Below are positions 1 to 13,383 of a DNA stretch of 64,000 nt, piece by piece (positions within the stretch are counted from its first letter, which is position 1; every line of letters begins with the position of its first letter). Below the pieces are notes generated by a model. The model was not told where the DNA came from. It ran no database searches and saw only the letters and a program-made list of their open reading frames with translations. The position numbers and the translations under genes are program-made. Location: assembly GCF_011040385.1 (NCBI RefSeq), contig NZ_JAAIKB010000004.1, forward strand, positions 124,001-188,000. Direction: 5' to 3'. This DNA is from Falsiroseomonas algicola. GTDB taxonomy: Bacteria > Pseudomonadota > Alphaproteobacteria > Acetobacterales > Acetobacteraceae.

Positions 1-120
1 CTGCTGGAGCAGAGCCTGCAGGAGGAGATCGCGATGGCGCGGTGGATCGAGGACAATCTGGAGGCCACCACCCGCCGCTACATGCAGCGGGAAACCGCCG
101 GCCAGACCTCCGGCATCTGA
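1..120 (+). CDS. C-terminal fragment of a DUF892 (YciE/YciF) ferritin-like protein
   Basis: Frame 1 is open from the window edge and ends with TGA at 118-120, giving the last 39 residues of a protein. The acidic helix with EEIAMARWIEDNL followed by T-R-Y-R-E resembles the last helix of DUF892 ferritin-like stress proteins, which usually end with an 'EE..A.WI..N....T..Y..RE' pattern. The metal-binding helices lie outside the window, so the assignment rests on a short tail. A GC hairpin follows 8 bases after the stop. Confidence 0.5.
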   Translation: MLEQSLQEEIAMARWIEDNLEATTRRYMQRETAGQTSGI

Positions 121-128
121 CGCGGTCC

Positions 129-151
129 GGAGGGGGCTACGGCCCCCCTCC
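129..151 (+). terminator. GC hairpin downstream of the DUF892 gene
   Basis: GGAGGGGGC, loop TACG, then GCCCCC(C)TCC forms a strong stem with one bulged C directly after the first stop codon. No T-run follows, so it could be a Rho-independent terminator of a GC-rich genome or simply a transcript-stabilising hairpin. Confidence 0.45.
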
Positions 152-208
152 CCTTCACGCCTCCGGCAGGGCGCGCATACTGCGCGCGCAAAACGCCGGA
201 GGCGCGCC

Positions 209-400
209 ATGGCCGAGCCCTACCCAGCTGCCGTCTTCGATGCCGCCATGGCACGGGCGGGGATCACGCTGACGGAGGCCGAGCGCGCGACGCTGATCGA
301 CGTGTCTCGCCACATCGCCGCCAGCACGGGCCGCATCCGGACGGAGCGCGCGGTCGGCGTCGAGCCCGCCACCCTCTTCGTGCCGGGACAGCGCGCATGA
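209..400 (+). CDS. Small AtzG-like (DUF4089-type) amidase partner
   Basis: 63 residues; the stop overlaps the amidase start in an ATGA at 397-400, so the two are probably translationally coupled. It is mostly helical and ends with 'P-A-x-L-F-V-P', close to the 'P-A-x-V-F-x-P' ending of AtzG/DUF4089 proteins, small partners that stabilise AtzE-type amidases. Size, position and ending fit that role; overall sequence similarity is weak by eye. The cyanuric-acid genes themselves are not in the window, so the substrate is unknown. Confidence 0.6.
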   Translation: MAEPYPAAVFDAAMARAGITLTEAERATLIDVSRHIAASTGRIRTERAVGVEPATLFVPGQRA

Positions 401-1791
401 GCGCCCTTCCCGCCACCATCGCCGATCTGCATCGCGCGATCGCCGCGAAAAGCCTCTCGCCCGTGGAGCTTGCGCGGGAGGCGCTGGCCCGGGCAGAGCG
501 CCTGAACCCTACCCTGCACGCCTTCATCCGCCTGACGCCGGATATCGCGCTGGACCAGGCACGGGCGGCGGAGGCGCGACAGATGCAGGGTGCGCTGCAT
601 GGGCCGCTCGACGGCATCCCGGTCGGCCACAAGGACATCTTCGAGACCGCCGGCGTGCCGACCACCGGGCATTCGCGCGTGATGGAACATCACGTGCCGG
701 CACAGGACGCAACGGTGGTGCGCGCCTGGGCCGAGGCGGGCATGGTGATGGTCGGCAAGCTCGCCACGCATGAATTCGCCTGGGGCGGTCCCTCCTTCGA
801 CCTGCCCTGGCCGCCGGCCCGCAACCCCTGGGACACCACGCGCTTCACCGCCGGATCCTCCACCGGCACCGGCGCGGCCGTCGCGGCCGGGATCGTGCCG
901 GCGGGGACGGGCAGCGACACCGGGGGCTCCATCCGCGGCCCGGCGGGGCTCTGCGGCTTGGCCGGCATCAAGCCGACCTACGGCCTCTGCAGCCGCACCG
1001 GCGTGCTGCCCCTCGCGCACAGCCTGGACACCACCGGCCCCCTCGCCTGGACGGTGGAGGATTGCGCGCTGCTGCTGCAGGCCATGGCGGGGCACGACCC
1101 CTCCGACCCCTCCTCCGCCAACCGTCCCGCGCCGGACCTGCTGGCCGGCCTCGGCGATGGCGTGAAGGGCCTGCGGATCGGCATCATCCGGCATTTTCAC
1201 GAGTCCGACCTGGTCGTCACCCCCGCGGTGCGGCACGGCGTGGACCATCTGGCGGAGGTGCTGGAAGCGGAAGGCGCAGTGCTCAGCGACGTCACCCTGC
1301 CGCCGCTGATGGATTGGAACGCGACCGGCTGGCTGATCCTGATGGTGGAGGCGCTGGCGGTCCACGAACCCTGGCTCCGCACCCGCTTCCGCGACTATGG
1401 CGAGATCCTGCGGGAGAGGCTGGCGCTGGCGACGCTCGTCTCCGGCGCCGACTACGTCCAGGCGCAACGCCGGCGGCGGGAGCTGTGCGCCGCGATGGCG
1501 GAGGCCATGCGGGGTTGCGACCTGCTGCTGACCGCGGCGCAGGCCAGCGAGGCGCCGCCGATCGACAAGGTGTCGAAATTCGCGAGCCTCGAGGCCCCCG
1601 GCCTCACCATTCCCTTCAACCTGACCGGCCAGCCCGCCATGACGGTCTGCACCGGCTTCGGGGAAGGCGGGCTGCCCGTGGGCGCGCAGATCATCGGGCG
1701 GCCCTTCGAGGATGCCCTGGTGCTGCGCGCCGGCCATGCCTTCGAACGGGCCACGTCCTGGCGCCAGCGCCGCCCGGCACTGGCCGCCTGA
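397..1791 (+). CDS. Amidase-signature hydrolase (AtzE/GatA-like)
   Basis: 464 residues, normal for the amidase signature family. The Ser-cisSer-Lys triad is visible: Lys79 in GHKD, cis-Ser154 in TAGSSTG and nucleophile Ser178 in DTGGSIR, with the usual 24-residue spacing between the two serines. It should hydrolyse a C-N amide bond in the cytoplasm. The overlapping small upstream gene points to an AtzE-AtzG-like complex rather than GatA, since no GatB or GatC gene is nearby. The exact substrate cannot be told from sequence. Confidence 0.85.
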   Translation: MSALPATIADLHRAIAAKSLSPVELAREALARAERLNPTLHAFIRLTPDIALDQARAAEARQMQGALHGPLDGIPVGHKDIFETAGVPTTGHSRVMEHHVPAQDATVVRAWAEAGMVMVGKLATHEFAWGGPSFDLPWPPARNPWDTTRFTAGSSTGTGAAVAAGIVPAGTGSDTGGSIRGPAGLCGLAGIKPTYGLCSRTGVLPLAHSLDTTGPLAWTVEDCALLLQAMAGHDPSDPSSANRPAPDLLAGLGDGVKGLRIGIIRHFHESDLVVTPAVRHGVDHLAEVLEAEGAVLSDVTLPPLMDWNATGWLILMVEALAVHEPWLRTRFRDYGEILRERLALATLVSGADYVQAQRRRRELCAAMAEAMRGCDLLLTAAQASEAPPIDKVSKFASLEAPGLTIPFNLTGQPAMTVCTGFGEGGLPVGAQIIGRPFEDALVLRAGHAFERATSWRQRRPALAA

Positions 1792-1800
1792 TACCAGCGG

Positions 1801-1900
1801 ACCGGTCACTTGACCGGTCCGAGCGCCCGAATGGGCGCCGCCGCCTATGCGGCGAAGCCAAGGAAACCGGAGGTTTCCGCCCGGCGTCTGAGGGGGCCCC
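1801..1900 (+). repeat. Structured multi-hairpin intergenic repeat, copy 1
   Basis: Four consecutive hairpins: ACCGGTCA-ct-TGACCGGT (1801-1818), GCGCCC-GAAT-GGGCGC (1823-1838), CGCCGC-CTAT-GCGGCG (1839-1854) and GGAAACC-GGA-GGTTTCC (1862-1878), then GCCCGGCGTCTGAGGG. A second copy lies at 18352-18446 in inverse orientation. In the two copies the first, second and fourth stems differ in sequence but keep their pairing, while the GAAT and GGA loops, the third hairpin and AAGCCAA are identical. It sits between the amidase and hupE-like genes. Confidence 0.8.
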
Positions 1901-1966
1901 GAAGCGGTCACGCGAAAGGGCCGTTGATATGACATCCGCCTGATCCAAGACTGGGGAAACGAGACC

Positions 1967-2554
1967 ATGAACCGCCTGCTGCTGCCGATCGCCGCCCTGG
2001 CCCTGTCCGCGGGACCGGCCGCCGCGCATCACCCGATGGGCGGCGCCATGCCGACGACGCTGCTGGAAGGCCTGCTTTCCGGCTTCGGCCATCCCGTGAT
2101 CGGGCTCGATCACCTGGCCTTCCTGATCGGCCTCGCCCTGATCGCGGGGCTGGCGGGCTGGGGCGTCATCCGGGCCTTTATCTTCGTCCTGGCCTCGCTG
2201 GTGGGGGTGGTCTCGGCCTGGCAGGGGCTGGTGCTGCCGGGGGCGGAAATCCTGGTCGCGCTCTCCGTCATCGCCATCGGCATCGCGCTGGCGGCACGGC
2301 GGGACGCCTCCGCGAACCTTTGGGCGCCGCTGCTGGCCGTGGCGGGCCTGGCGCATGGCCAGGCCTTCGCGGAAGCGGTGATCGGGGCGGAAGCGACGCC
2401 CGTCCTGGCCTATCTGCTCGGCCTCGCCGTGGTGCAGACGGCGCTGGTGCTGGGCATCGCGAAGATCGCGGCCGAACGTCCCTCGCTCGGCCCGGTGCCA
2501 CGCCTCGCGGGGATCGTGGCGATGGTGGTGGGCGCGGCCGCGCTGCTGGCCTGA
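1967..2554 (+). CDS. HupE/UreJ family membrane protein (putative Ni/Co transport)
   Basis: 195 residues: a cleavable-looking signal at 1-20, a His-rich start of the mature part (HHPMGG), the family motif HPxxGxDHL, then several hydrophobic helices to the C-terminus. HupE/UreJ proteins are inner-membrane nickel or cobalt permeases linked to hydrogenases, ureases or cobalamin enzymes. None of those partners is in this window, so metal and partner enzyme are unknown. It stands alone on the plus strand and is followed after 10 bp by the converging chemotaxis operon. Confidence 0.88.
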   Translation: MNRLLLPIAALALSAGPAAAHHPMGGAMPTTLLEGLLSGFGHPVIGLDHLAFLIGLALIAGLAGWGVIRAFIFVLASLVGVVSAWQGLVLPGAEILVALSVIAIGIALAARRDASANLWAPLLAVAGLAHGQAFAEAVIGAEATPVLAYLLGLAVVQTALVLGIAKIAAERPSLGPVPRLAGIVAMVVGAAALLA

Positions 2555-2564
2555 CCGCGCCGCG

Positions 2565-6207
<3,643 letters not shown>

Positions 6208-6211
6208 GAAG

Positions 6212-6694
6212 TCAGGCGGCCAGTGCCGTATCGTCCAGCAGCATCGCGGCACCCTCATCGGCGCCCATCAGCCGCGGCATGTCGAGGATGACGACGAAGC
6301 CGCCCGCCCGGCGGCCGATGCCGCGGATGCAGTCGGACTGCCAGCGCCGGCCGATATCCGGCGCGGGTTCCGCCTGCGCCGCGTCCAGGCCCGTCACCTC
6401 GAACACCCGGTCCACCAGCAACCCGATGCGCAGCCGCCGGCCGGCCAGGTCCAGTTCCAGCACCAGGATCCGCGTCCCCAGGCTCGGCTCCGTGGGCATC
6501 AGGCCGAGCAGGGAGCGCAGGTCGACCACGGGCACGCTGTGGCCGCGCACATCCGTCAGGCCCAGGAAGCTGGAGGGCGTGTGCGGCAGTCGCGCGATCG
6601 GGCGCAGGTCGAGGATTTCCTGCACCTGGCAGACGGGGATGGCGAAGACCTCATCCGCCGCACCGAGGGTGACAAACTGGTCGTGCTCCGCCAT
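6212..6694 (-). CDS. cheW: CheW coupling protein (copy 1)
   Basis: 160 residues of a single CheW domain. The early 'FVTLGAADEVFAIPVCQVQEI' region (read here as its short motif FAIPVCQVQEIL) and the GLTDVRGHSVPVVDLR core are typical. It bridges receptors and CheA in the signalling array. It lies between the proximal MCP gene (15-nt gap) and cheR. It differs clearly from the second cheW of the operon, so the two may serve different receptors. Confidence 0.95.
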   Translation of the reverse strand: MAEHDQFVTLGAADEVFAIPVCQVQEILDLRPIARLPHTPSSFLGLTDVRGHSVPVVDLRSLLGLMPTEPSLGTRILVLELDLAGRRLRIGLLVDRVFEVTGLDAAQAEPAPDIGRRWQSDCIRGIGRRAGGFVVILDMPRLMGADEGAAMLLDDTALAA

Positions 6695-6709
6695 CGCCGC
6701 CTCCCCGCC

Positions 6710-8527
6710 TCAGTGCCGCTGGTATTCGGCGTCGAGGCTGTCCGCCCCGTTCATGTTGATGGCGAAGCCGTTGCCATTGGCCTTGCCATGCGCGGCGCCG
6801 TTCGGCCTGGCCGGCTTGGCCTTGATCGGCTGGTCGCGACGCACGGCCGGCTTGGCCTGCGGACGGGCGAAGGAGACGGCGCGGCTTTCCGCCACCGGCG
6901 CCACGCGCGGCCCTTCCGCCTCGCCCAGGCGGAAATAGGCGATGGTGGATTGCAGCACTTCCGCCTGCGTGGACAGTTCCTCCGACGTCGCGGAGACTTC
7001 TTCCGACGCGCTCGCGTTCTGCTGCGTCACCTTGTCCAGCTGCTGGATCGCCTGGTTGATCTGGCCGGCGCCGAGGTCCTGTTCGCGGCAGGCCGCGCTG
7101 ATTTCCTCCACCAGCTCCGCCGTCCGCTTGATGTCCGGCACCAGGCGCTGGAGCATGTCGCCGGCTTCCTGCGCCGTCTTCACGGTGTTGGAGGACAGCG
7201 TGCTGATCTCCGCCGCCGCGGCCTGGCTGCGCTCGGCGAGCTTGCGCACCTCGCTCGCCACCACCGCGAAGCCCTTGCCGTGCTCGCCGGCGCGCGCCGC
7301 CTCCACCGCCGCGTTCAACGCCAGCAGGTCGGTCTGCCGGGCGATCTCCTGCACGATGTTGATCTTCTCCGCGATGCTCTGCATCGCCGTCACCGCCTGG
7401 CTGACCGCCGCGCCGCTGCGCTGCGCATCCTCGGCCGACTGGCGGGCGATCTTCTCCGTCTGGCTGGCATTCTCCGCGCTCTGCTTGATGTTCGCGGCCA
7501 TCTCCTCCATCGAGGCCGAGGCCTCCTCGGCCGAGGAGGCCTGCTCCGTCGCGCCCTGCGCCAGCTGTTCGGCAGAGGAGGAAAGCTCCTGGCTGCCGGA
7601 GGCGACGTTCTGCGCGGCGGTGGTCGCCTCGCTCACCACGGCGCGCAGCTTGTTCAGCATGCCTTCCAGCGCCAGGCCCATGACATCCTTGTCCGACAGC
7701 GGCTTCGCGGCGACCGCGAGGTTGCCGGCCGCGATCTCCTCCGCCACCTTCGCCGTGCTGCGCAGGCCCTCCGTCATGCGGCCCATCGCATCGATCAGGT
7801 CCTTGACCTCGTCATTGGTCGTGACGCGCGCCGTCTGGCTGAGGTCGCCGACCGCGACGGCATTGGCGACGTGCACGGCCTGGCCGAGGCCACGGCTGAG
7901 CGACAGGGCGATCCAGACCGCCGCGCCGGAGGCGATGACCAGCGCGATGCCGGCGATGGACAGCAGCAGGACCTTCGACTGGGCCGCTTCCTCAGCGGCT
8001 GCGGCACGCGCATCCCGCATGATTCCCTGGTTGATGCGGATGACGTCGCCGAGGCGATCCATCGCTTCCGTCACGAACTGGCGCGCGGCAGTGGTGGACA
8101 GCGTCACGGCAGCCGCCTGGTCACCGGCCCGGGCGAGTTCCCGCATGCGATCCTGCACCTGGATGTACTGCGACAGCGCCTCCCGCGTCGCGACCCAGCG
8201 CGGACGCCCCTGTTCGGAGGCGCGTGCGATGGCGTCATCCAGCGACTGCATCAGCGCCTGGCGGCGCTGGTCCATCTCGCCCCCGAAGCGGTCGACGGCG
8301 GCCCGGTCGGTCGACAGGATCATGTTCTTCTCAGCCCGGACCAGCAGCGCCAGATCGGTCTGCGCGACCTGGGAGCGCTGCACCCGCGCCGCAGCACCAT
8401 CCAGCACGCCCTCATAGTTGTTGGTGAGCGAACTCATGCCGCTGTAGCCGAGCCCGACCATCCCGGCCATGAGGAGGAGGATGAAGCCGAAGGCGGCGAA
8501 CAGCTTCGCCTTTACCGTGATGCGCAT
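6710..8527 (-). CDS. Methyl-accepting chemotaxis protein (transmembrane, distal copy)
   Basis: 605 residues: TM1 about 9-31, a periplasmic four-helix-bundle-like sensor domain to about 188, TM2 about 190-212, HAMP, then a long signalling coiled coil with the canonical tip [17 protein letters not shown]. The signalling half is almost identical to that of the adjacent MCP (8567-10255), whereas the sensor domains differ. The C-terminus ends in LDAEYQRH after a flexible Lys/Pro/Gly linker. Expected to sense a periplasmic ligand and control the CheA encoded in the operon. Confidence 0.95.
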   Translation of the reverse strand: MRITVKAKLFAAFGFILLLMAGMVGLGYSGMSSLTNNYEGVLDGAAARVQRSQVAQTDLALLVRAEKNMILSTDRAAVDRFGGEMDQRRQALMQSLDDAIARASEQGRPRWVATREALSQYIQVQDRMRELARAGDQAAAVTLSTTAARQFVTEAMDRLGDVIRINQGIMRDARAAAAEEAAQSKVLLLSIAGIALVIASGAAVWIALSLSRGLGQAVHVANAVAVGDLSQTARVTTNDEVKDLIDAMGRMTEGLRSTAKVAEEIAAGNLAVAAKPLSDKDVMGLALEGMLNKLRAVVSEATTAAQNVASGSQELSSSAEQLAQGATEQASSAEEASASMEEMAANIKQSAENASQTEKIARQSAEDAQRSGAAVSQAVTAMQSIAEKINIVQEIARQTDLLALNAAVEAARAGEHGKGFAVVASEVRKLAERSQAAAAEISTLSSNTVKTAQEAGDMLQRLVPDIKRTAELVEEISAACREQDLGAGQINQAIQQLDKVTQQNASASEEVSATSEELSTQAEVLQSTIAYFRLGEAEGPRVAPVAESRAVSFARPQAKPAVRRDQPIKAKPARPNGAAHGKANGNGFAINMNGADSLDAEYQRH

Positions 8528-8566
8528 GGTCGTCTGTTCCTGATGGGTCTTGCTGCTGTCGGGGGC

Positions 8567-10255
8567 TCAGTGCCGCTGGAATTCGGCGTCGAGGTTGTCG
8601 GTACCGGTCATGTTCAGCGCGAAGCCGGTCCCGTTGACCTTGCCGTGGGTCTTGATGGGCCGTGCCTTCGGGGCGGGTTCGCGGCGCATCGCCGGCCTGG
8701 CCTGCGGGCGGGCGAAGGCGACGGGCTGTGGCGCCGCGGCTGGTGCAACGCGCGGCGCCTCCGCCTCGCCCAGGCGGAAATAGGCGATGGTGGATTGCAG
8801 CACCTCCGCCTGCGTGGACAGTTCCTCCGACGTCGCGGAGACTTCCTCCGACGCGCTCGCGTTCTGCTGCGTCACCTTGTCCAGTTGCTGGATCGCCTGG
8901 TTGATCTGGCCGGCGCCGAGGTCCTGTTCCCGGCAGGCCGCATTGATCTCGTCGATCAGCTCCGCCGTCCGCTTGATGTCCGGCACCAGGCGCTGGAGCA
9001 TCGATCCCGCTTCCTGCGCCGTCTTCACGGTGTTGGAGGACAGCGTGCTGATCTCCGCCGCCGCGGCCTGGCTGCGCTCGGCCAGCTTGCGAACCTCGCT
9101 CGCCACCACCGCGAAGCCCTTGCCATGCTCGCCGGCGCGTGCGGCCTCCACCGCCGCGTTCAGCGCCAGCAGGTCGGTCTGCCGCGCAATCTCCTGCACG
9201 ATGTTGATCTTCTCCGCGATGCTTTGCATCGCCGTTACCGCCTGGCTCACCGCCGTGCCGCTGCGCTCCGCATCCTCCGCCGCCTGGCGCGCGATCTTCT
9301 CCGTCTGGCTGGCATTCTCCGCGCTCTGCTTGATGTTCGCGGCCATTTCCTCCATCGAGGCGGAGGCCTCCTCGGTCGAGGACGCCTGCTCCGTCGCGCC
9401 CTGCGCCAGTTGCTCCGCGGAGGAAGCCAGCTGCTGGCTGCCGGAGGAGACGTTCTGCGCGGCGACGGAGGCCTCCGTCACCACCCTGCGCAGTGCCGCG
9501 TTCATGCGCTCCATGGCGTTGACGAGGTCCTTGATCTCGTCATTGCTGCGCTGCTCGACCTGCTGCGACAGGTCGCCGGACGCGATCGCATCGGCGAAGG
9601 TCACGGCCCGGCGCAGGCCGGCGGCAACGGACAGCGCAATCCAGGTCGAGGCACCGATGGCAACCAGCAGCGCGACCGCCGCCGCGATGCCGAGCGCCGT
9701 ATGCGTCTCCGCCGCATCATTCCGCGCCTCCACGCGTTCGGCGCGCAGGATGTCCATGTTGGCGAGGATGAGCTGCTGCAGGCGATCCATGATCTCCGTG
9801 ACGTGCCGACGCGCGATGGTGGTGGATATCTCCGCGGCCCGGGCATTCTCGCCGGCCCGGACGAGGTCCCGGATCTGATCCTGGACCTGCCCGTATTGCA
9901 GCAGCGCTGTCCTGACCTCCACCCAGCGCGGCCGGCTCGCCTCCGACGCCCGCGCGGCGGCGCCATCGATCTGCGTCACCAGCGCCTGGCGCCGCTGCTC
10001 CATCTCCGCCATGAACTGTTCGGCCAGCGGCCGCGTCGGCGCGATGATCACGTTCTTCTCCGCGCGCACGAGAAGCGCGGCATCCGTCTGCGCCGTCTGC
10101 GCCCCCTGGATCAGGACGACCGCATCATCCAGCACGGTCTCGTAGGTCTGGCTGACAGCGCCAAGACCCGTCATGCTGAATCCCACCATGCCGGCAAGCA
10201 GCAGCATGATGCAGCCGAAGGACGCGAACAGCTTCGTCTTGACGGTTATTCGCAT
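8567..10255 (-). CDS. Methyl-accepting chemotaxis protein (transmembrane, proximal copy)
   Basis: 562 residues with the same layout as its neighbour: TM1 about 9-31, four-helix-bundle-like sensor, TM2 near 190-210, HAMP, signalling domain with the tip [17 protein letters not shown]. It is shorter by about 43 residues, mainly between HAMP and the signalling helices. The C-terminal tail LDAEFQRH matches that of the neighbour, a conserved end following a variable linker. The pair looks like a tandem duplication with divergent sensors. Confidence 0.95.
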   Translation of the reverse strand: MRITVKTKLFASFGCIMLLLAGMVGFSMTGLGAVSQTYETVLDDAVVLIQGAQTAQTDAALLVRAEKNVIIAPTRPLAEQFMAEMEQRRQALVTQIDGAAARASEASRPRWVEVRTALLQYGQVQDQIRDLVRAGENARAAEISTTIARRHVTEIMDRLQQLILANMDILRAERVEARNDAAETHTALGIAAAVALLVAIGASTWIALSVAAGLRRAVTFADAIASGDLSQQVEQRSNDEIKDLVNAMERMNAALRRVVTEASVAAQNVSSGSQQLASSAEQLAQGATEQASSTEEASASMEEMAANIKQSAENASQTEKIARQAAEDAERSGTAVSQAVTAMQSIAEKINIVQEIARQTDLLALNAAVEAARAGEHGKGFAVVASEVRKLAERSQAAAAEISTLSSNTVKTAQEAGSMLQRLVPDIKRTAELIDEINAACREQDLGAGQINQAIQQLDKVTQQNASASEEVSATSEELSTQAEVLQSTIAYFRLGEAEAPRVAPAAAPQPVAFARPQARPAMRREPAPKARPIKTHGKVNGTGFALNMTGTDNLDAEFQRH

Positions 10256-10287
10256 GAAACGTCCGTCCTGTCGGGTTGCGGGAAGCG

Positions 10288-10740
10288 TCAGTGGAGGATC
10301 TGCGCGAGGTTCGGCAGGATCAGCAGGTCATCGCCCCGCATGCCGATGCCGCGGATGAATTCGGGCCGCCACCGGATGCCGATGCGCGGCGCCTTCTCCA
10401 GCGACGAAGGCACGATCTGCGTCACCTCGAAGACCCGGTCGGCCAGGATGCCGACCGGCGTCGGCTCACCCTCCAGGTCAAGCTCCAGCACGATGATCCG
10501 CGTATCCGCCGTCGATGCCGTGACCGGCATGCCGAACTGCACGCGGAGATCCGCCAGCGGCACGATCCGGCCGCGCACATTGACGACGCCACCGACGAAG
10601 GATCGCGCGCCCGGCACCTCCGTGATCGGCACCAGGTCCAGGATCTCACGCACCATGCCGGCCTCGATGGCGAAGACCTCGCCACCGATGCCGAGGGTCA
10701 GCACATCGATGGCGCCGTCGGGGAGAAGGTCCTGGTTCAT
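10288..10740 (-). CDS. cheW: CheW coupling protein (copy 2)
   Basis: 150-residue CheW domain with the [15 protein letters not shown] start and a [13 protein letters not shown] core. The start codon overlaps the end of cheA by 4 nt (10737-10740), so CheA and this CheW are probably made in fixed ratio. It should dock CheA P5 and the two adjacent MCPs. Confidence 0.95.
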   Translation of the reverse strand: MNQDLLPDGAIDVLTLGIGGEVFAIEAGMVREILDLVPITEVPGARSFVGGVVNVRGRIVPLADLRVQFGMPVTASTADTRIIVLELDLEGEPTPVGILADRVFEVTQIVPSSLEKAPRIGIRWRPEFIRGIGMRGDDLLILPNLAQILH

Positions 10741-12713
10741 GCCGCCTGCCTCATGCGCGTGCGTCGCCCTTCCTCCTCACCGATCTCCAGCAGATGCGCG
10801 ACGTCGAGGATCAGCGCCACGCTGCCATCGCCGAGGATGGTGGCGCCGGAGAAGGTCTTCACATCCGCATGCAGGCGGGAGAGGGATTTGATGACGGTCT
10901 GGTGGCTGCCCAGGATCTGGTCCACCACCAGCCCGACCCGTTGATCGCCGGCGGCGATGATGACGACCTTCTGGTGCGGATCGGGCGGCGTCGCGCAGCG
11001 CATCATCTCCCGCAGCCGCAGGAAGGGAACCAGCGCGCCGCGGATCTGCAGCAGGCTGTAGCCGTTGGACCGGCCATCCTCCTGCGCCGGCAGCTCGACG
11101 CATTCCTCCACGGCCGAGAGCGGGATCGCGTAGCAGCCCTCCCCCACGCGGACGAGCAGACCCTCGATGATCGCGAGCGTCAGCGGCAGGCGGAGCGTGA
11201 CATCGGTGCCGCGTCCCGGCCGCGTCGCGATCTCGATGGAGCCGCGCAGCTGCTCGACAGTGCGCTTCACGACATCCATGCCGACGCCGCGGCCGGAGAT
11301 GGCGGAGATCTCCTTCGCCGTGGAGAAGCCAGGCTGGAACAGCAGCTGATGGATCTCGTGATCCGCCAGCCGCGCATCGGCGGAGATCAGGCCCTTCTCG
11401 ATCGCGCTGGCGCGGATGCGCTCCGCGTCCAGGCCGCGGCCGTCGTCGCTGACGGTGACCAGCACTTCGGCGCCAGCGTGACGAGCAGACAGGCGGATGC
11501 TGCCGGCACCCGGCTTGCCGGCGGCAATGCGGCCCTCCGGCGCTTCCAGCCCATGATCAACGGCGTTACGGATCAGGTGGACCAGCGGATCGGCCAGGCG
11601 CTCGATCATCGTCTTGTCGAGCTCCGTCTCCTCGCCGCTCGTCACCAGTTCCACCGGCTTGCCGAGATCGCGGGAGAGGTCGTGTAGCAGGCGGCGGAAG
11701 CGGGTGAACAGCGACCCGATCGGCAGCATGCGGATGCTCATCGTGGTGTCGCGCAGCTCGGCGACGAGACGCCCGATCTCCTCCGCCACGGTGGTAAGCC
11801 CGGCCTCGCCGCCTGAGGCCAGCTGGCTCAGCCGCGCATGGGCGATGACGAGTTCACCGACGCGATCCATGAGGGCGTCGAGCCGCTCCGCCTGCACGCG
11901 CAGGCTGCCGCCGACGCGCGCGATCTCGGCCTCCCCGCGCGGACGGTCGGCAGCGGCGACCGGTACGGGGGCCAGGCTGGGCGCAGGCTGCTCGGCAGCG
12001 GTCGTGACAGCCGCGGGCGCAGGTGCCTCGGCATCGACGCGCGTGATCTCGATCTTCGCGTCGTCGGAGACGAAGATGAAGACCTCGTCGATCTTCGCGC
12101 GATCGCAGCCGCTGCGAAGGCGGACGTCCCAGCCGAGGTAGCAGCTTTCCGGATCGATCTCGTCCAGCGGCGGCACGGCATCCGTCAGCGCCGTGACGTC
12201 CAGCGGGCCGAGCCCGCGGATTTCATCCAGCATCAGCAGCGGGTTGGTTCCGTTCACCAGCGCCTCGCCGCCCAGGCGGAAGCGGATATGCCACTCGGCC
12301 TCCGCGTCCGCGGCAGCTGCGACTGCTGCCGGCGCCGCCCCATCCACGGCCTGGCGCAGCGCCGCCAGCAACTCCTCCCCGCGCGCCGGCAGCGCATCCT
12401 GCGGCGATTCGATCAGGGCGCGGATATGGTCCCGCGCCTGCAGCGCCGCGGTGACCAGCGCCGGCGTGCAGGGCGCAAGGCCGCCGCGCACGCGGTCGAA
12501 GGCGGTTTCGAAATCATGGACGAAGGCGGCCACGGCGACGAAGCCGAACATGGCGCCGGAGCCCTTGATGGTATGCAGCGCGCGGAACGCCGTATCGACC
12601 AGGCTGCGGTCATCGGGACGGTGGCCGAGATCGAGCAGCGACTGCTCCAGCTGCTCCAGAAGCTCGGAGGCTTCCTGCCGGAAGATATCGGACGGGTCGC
12701 CGCTGCCGCTCAT
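10737..12713 (-). CDS. cheA: CheA chemotaxis histidine kinase
   Basis: 658 residues: HPt domain at 1-110 with phosphorylatable His47 in LHTIKGSGAMFGF, a middle CheY/CheB-binding type region with an Ala/Pro-rich linker, dimerisation helices, an HATPase domain with HLIRNAVDHGLE and GRGVGMDVVK, and a C-terminal CheW-like P5 domain. It autophosphorylates and passes phosphate to CheY and CheB. It overlaps cheY by 4 nt upstream and cheW by 4 nt downstream. Confidence 0.97.
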   Translation of the reverse strand: MSGSGDPSDIFRQEASELLEQLEQSLLDLGHRPDDRSLVDTAFRALHTIKGSGAMFGFVAVAAFVHDFETAFDRVRGGLAPCTPALVTAALQARDHIRALIESPQDALPARGEELLAALRQAVDGAAPAAVAAAADAEAEWHIRFRLGGEALVNGTNPLLMLDEIRGLGPLDVTALTDAVPPLDEIDPESCYLGWDVRLRSGCDRAKIDEVFIFVSDDAKIEITRVDAEAPAPAAVTTAAEQPAPSLAPVPVAAADRPRGEAEIARVGGSLRVQAERLDALMDRVGELVIAHARLSQLASGGEAGLTTVAEEIGRLVAELRDTTMSIRMLPIGSLFTRFRRLLHDLSRDLGKPVELVTSGEETELDKTMIERLADPLVHLIRNAVDHGLEAPEGRIAAGKPGAGSIRLSARHAGAEVLVTVSDDGRGLDAERIRASAIEKGLISADARLADHEIHQLLFQPGFSTAKEISAISGRGVGMDVVKRTVEQLRGSIEIATRPGRGTDVTLRLPLTLAIIEGLLVRVGEGCYAIPLSAVEECVELPAQEDGRSNGYSLLQIRGALVPFLRLREMMRCATPPDPHQKVVIIAAGDQRVGLVVDQILGSHQTVIKSLSRLHADVKTFSGATILGDGSVALILDVAHLLEIGEEEGRRTRMRQAA

Positions 12714-13072
12714 CCCAGCACCTTCTTGACGATGGCGAGCAGCTGCGACTGTTCGAAGGGCTTGGTGATCCAGCCCGTCGCGCCGGCCTGCTTCGCCTCC
12801 ACCTTCTTCGCCGCATCCGATTCGGTGGTGAGGAAGATGATCGGCACGCCCTTGTAGGCCGGCAGCTTCCGCAATTCGCGGATGAAGGTCATGCCGTCCA
12901 TGACAGGCATGTTGAGATCGGTCACCACCATGTTGACCGGATTGGCCTGGGCCTGGCGGAGGCCTTCCGCCCCGTCCCCGGCTTCCTTCACCTGGTATCC
13001 CGCACCGGAAAGCGTGAGGCGGACCATCTGCCGCACACTGGCGGAATCATCGACGGTCAGGACGGTCTTCAT
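12710..13072 (-). CDS. cheY: CheY-type single-domain response regulator
   Basis: 120 residues from ATG 13072, which overlaps the STAS gene stop in an ATGA; an in-frame start at 13102 would add ten residues not seen in CheY. Receiver features: D8/D9, phosphoacceptor D52 in TDLNMPVMDG, Thr in FLTTES, and Lys in ITKPF. It has no output domain. It is the diffusible output of CheA, but the target (flagellar motor, pili or another system) is not encoded here. Confidence 0.95.
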   Translation of the reverse strand: MKTVLTVDDSASVRQMVRLTLSGAGYQVKEAGDGAEGLRQAQANPVNMVVTDLNMPVMDGMTFIRELRKLPAYKGVPIIFLTTESDAAKKVEAKQAGATGWITKPFEQSQLLAIVKKVLG

Positions 13073-13383
13073 GCGGCGCTCCGCGCGAGGGGAATGGTCC
13101 AATCCCGGAAGCCGCCTTCCGCCAGAAGCGCGGCGAGTGGGGCCGGCACGGGCTGACGGAGGGACAGCGCGACGCCATCGCGCCGGGCGAGGACGCCGGC
13201 GGATTCGAGAAGCTGGACGAAGCTGATGTCGAAAGCGGTGCCTTCGTGGCAGTCAAGCTCGACGGCGCGGCTGGTCCTCAGTGCGTCCAGCAGCGTCGAC
13301 TTGGAGTCCTGGATGGTGGCGATGGTCAATCTGCCGGTCAGCCTCAGGGGCTTCACGGCGTCGGGCGAGCCGAGGTTCGACAT
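13069..13383 (-). CDS. STAS-domain protein, first gene of the che operon
   Basis: 104 residues from ATG 13383, preceded by GGACAGG about 7 nt upstream; an ATG at 13419 would add 12 residues but lacks a Shine-Dalgarno sequence. It has alternating strands and helices typical of an anti-sigma-factor-antagonist (STAS) fold, with VELDCHEGTAFDISFVQLL at the usual phospho-site loop. The phosphorylatable Ser/Thr is shifted to the T-A-F-D-I-S stretch, so it may act as a docking module. STAS proteins are common at the head of alphaproteobacterial che operons. Confidence 0.8.
   Translation of the reverse strand: MSNLGSPDAVKPLRLTGRLTIATIQDSKSTLLDALRTSRAVELDCHEGTAFDISFVQLLESAGVLARRDGVALSLRQPVPAPLAALLAEGGFRDWTIPLARSAA

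Noticed and set aside
1880-1966. Cobalamin riboswitch upstream of the HupE/UreJ gene
   Set aside because: Considered because such genes are sometimes B12-regulated, but no B12 box or matching core sequence is present; the region is the structured repeat and its flank.
220-1968. Minus-strand open frame opposite the amidase
   Set aside because: Shadow of the amidase with no recognisable motif and biased composition.
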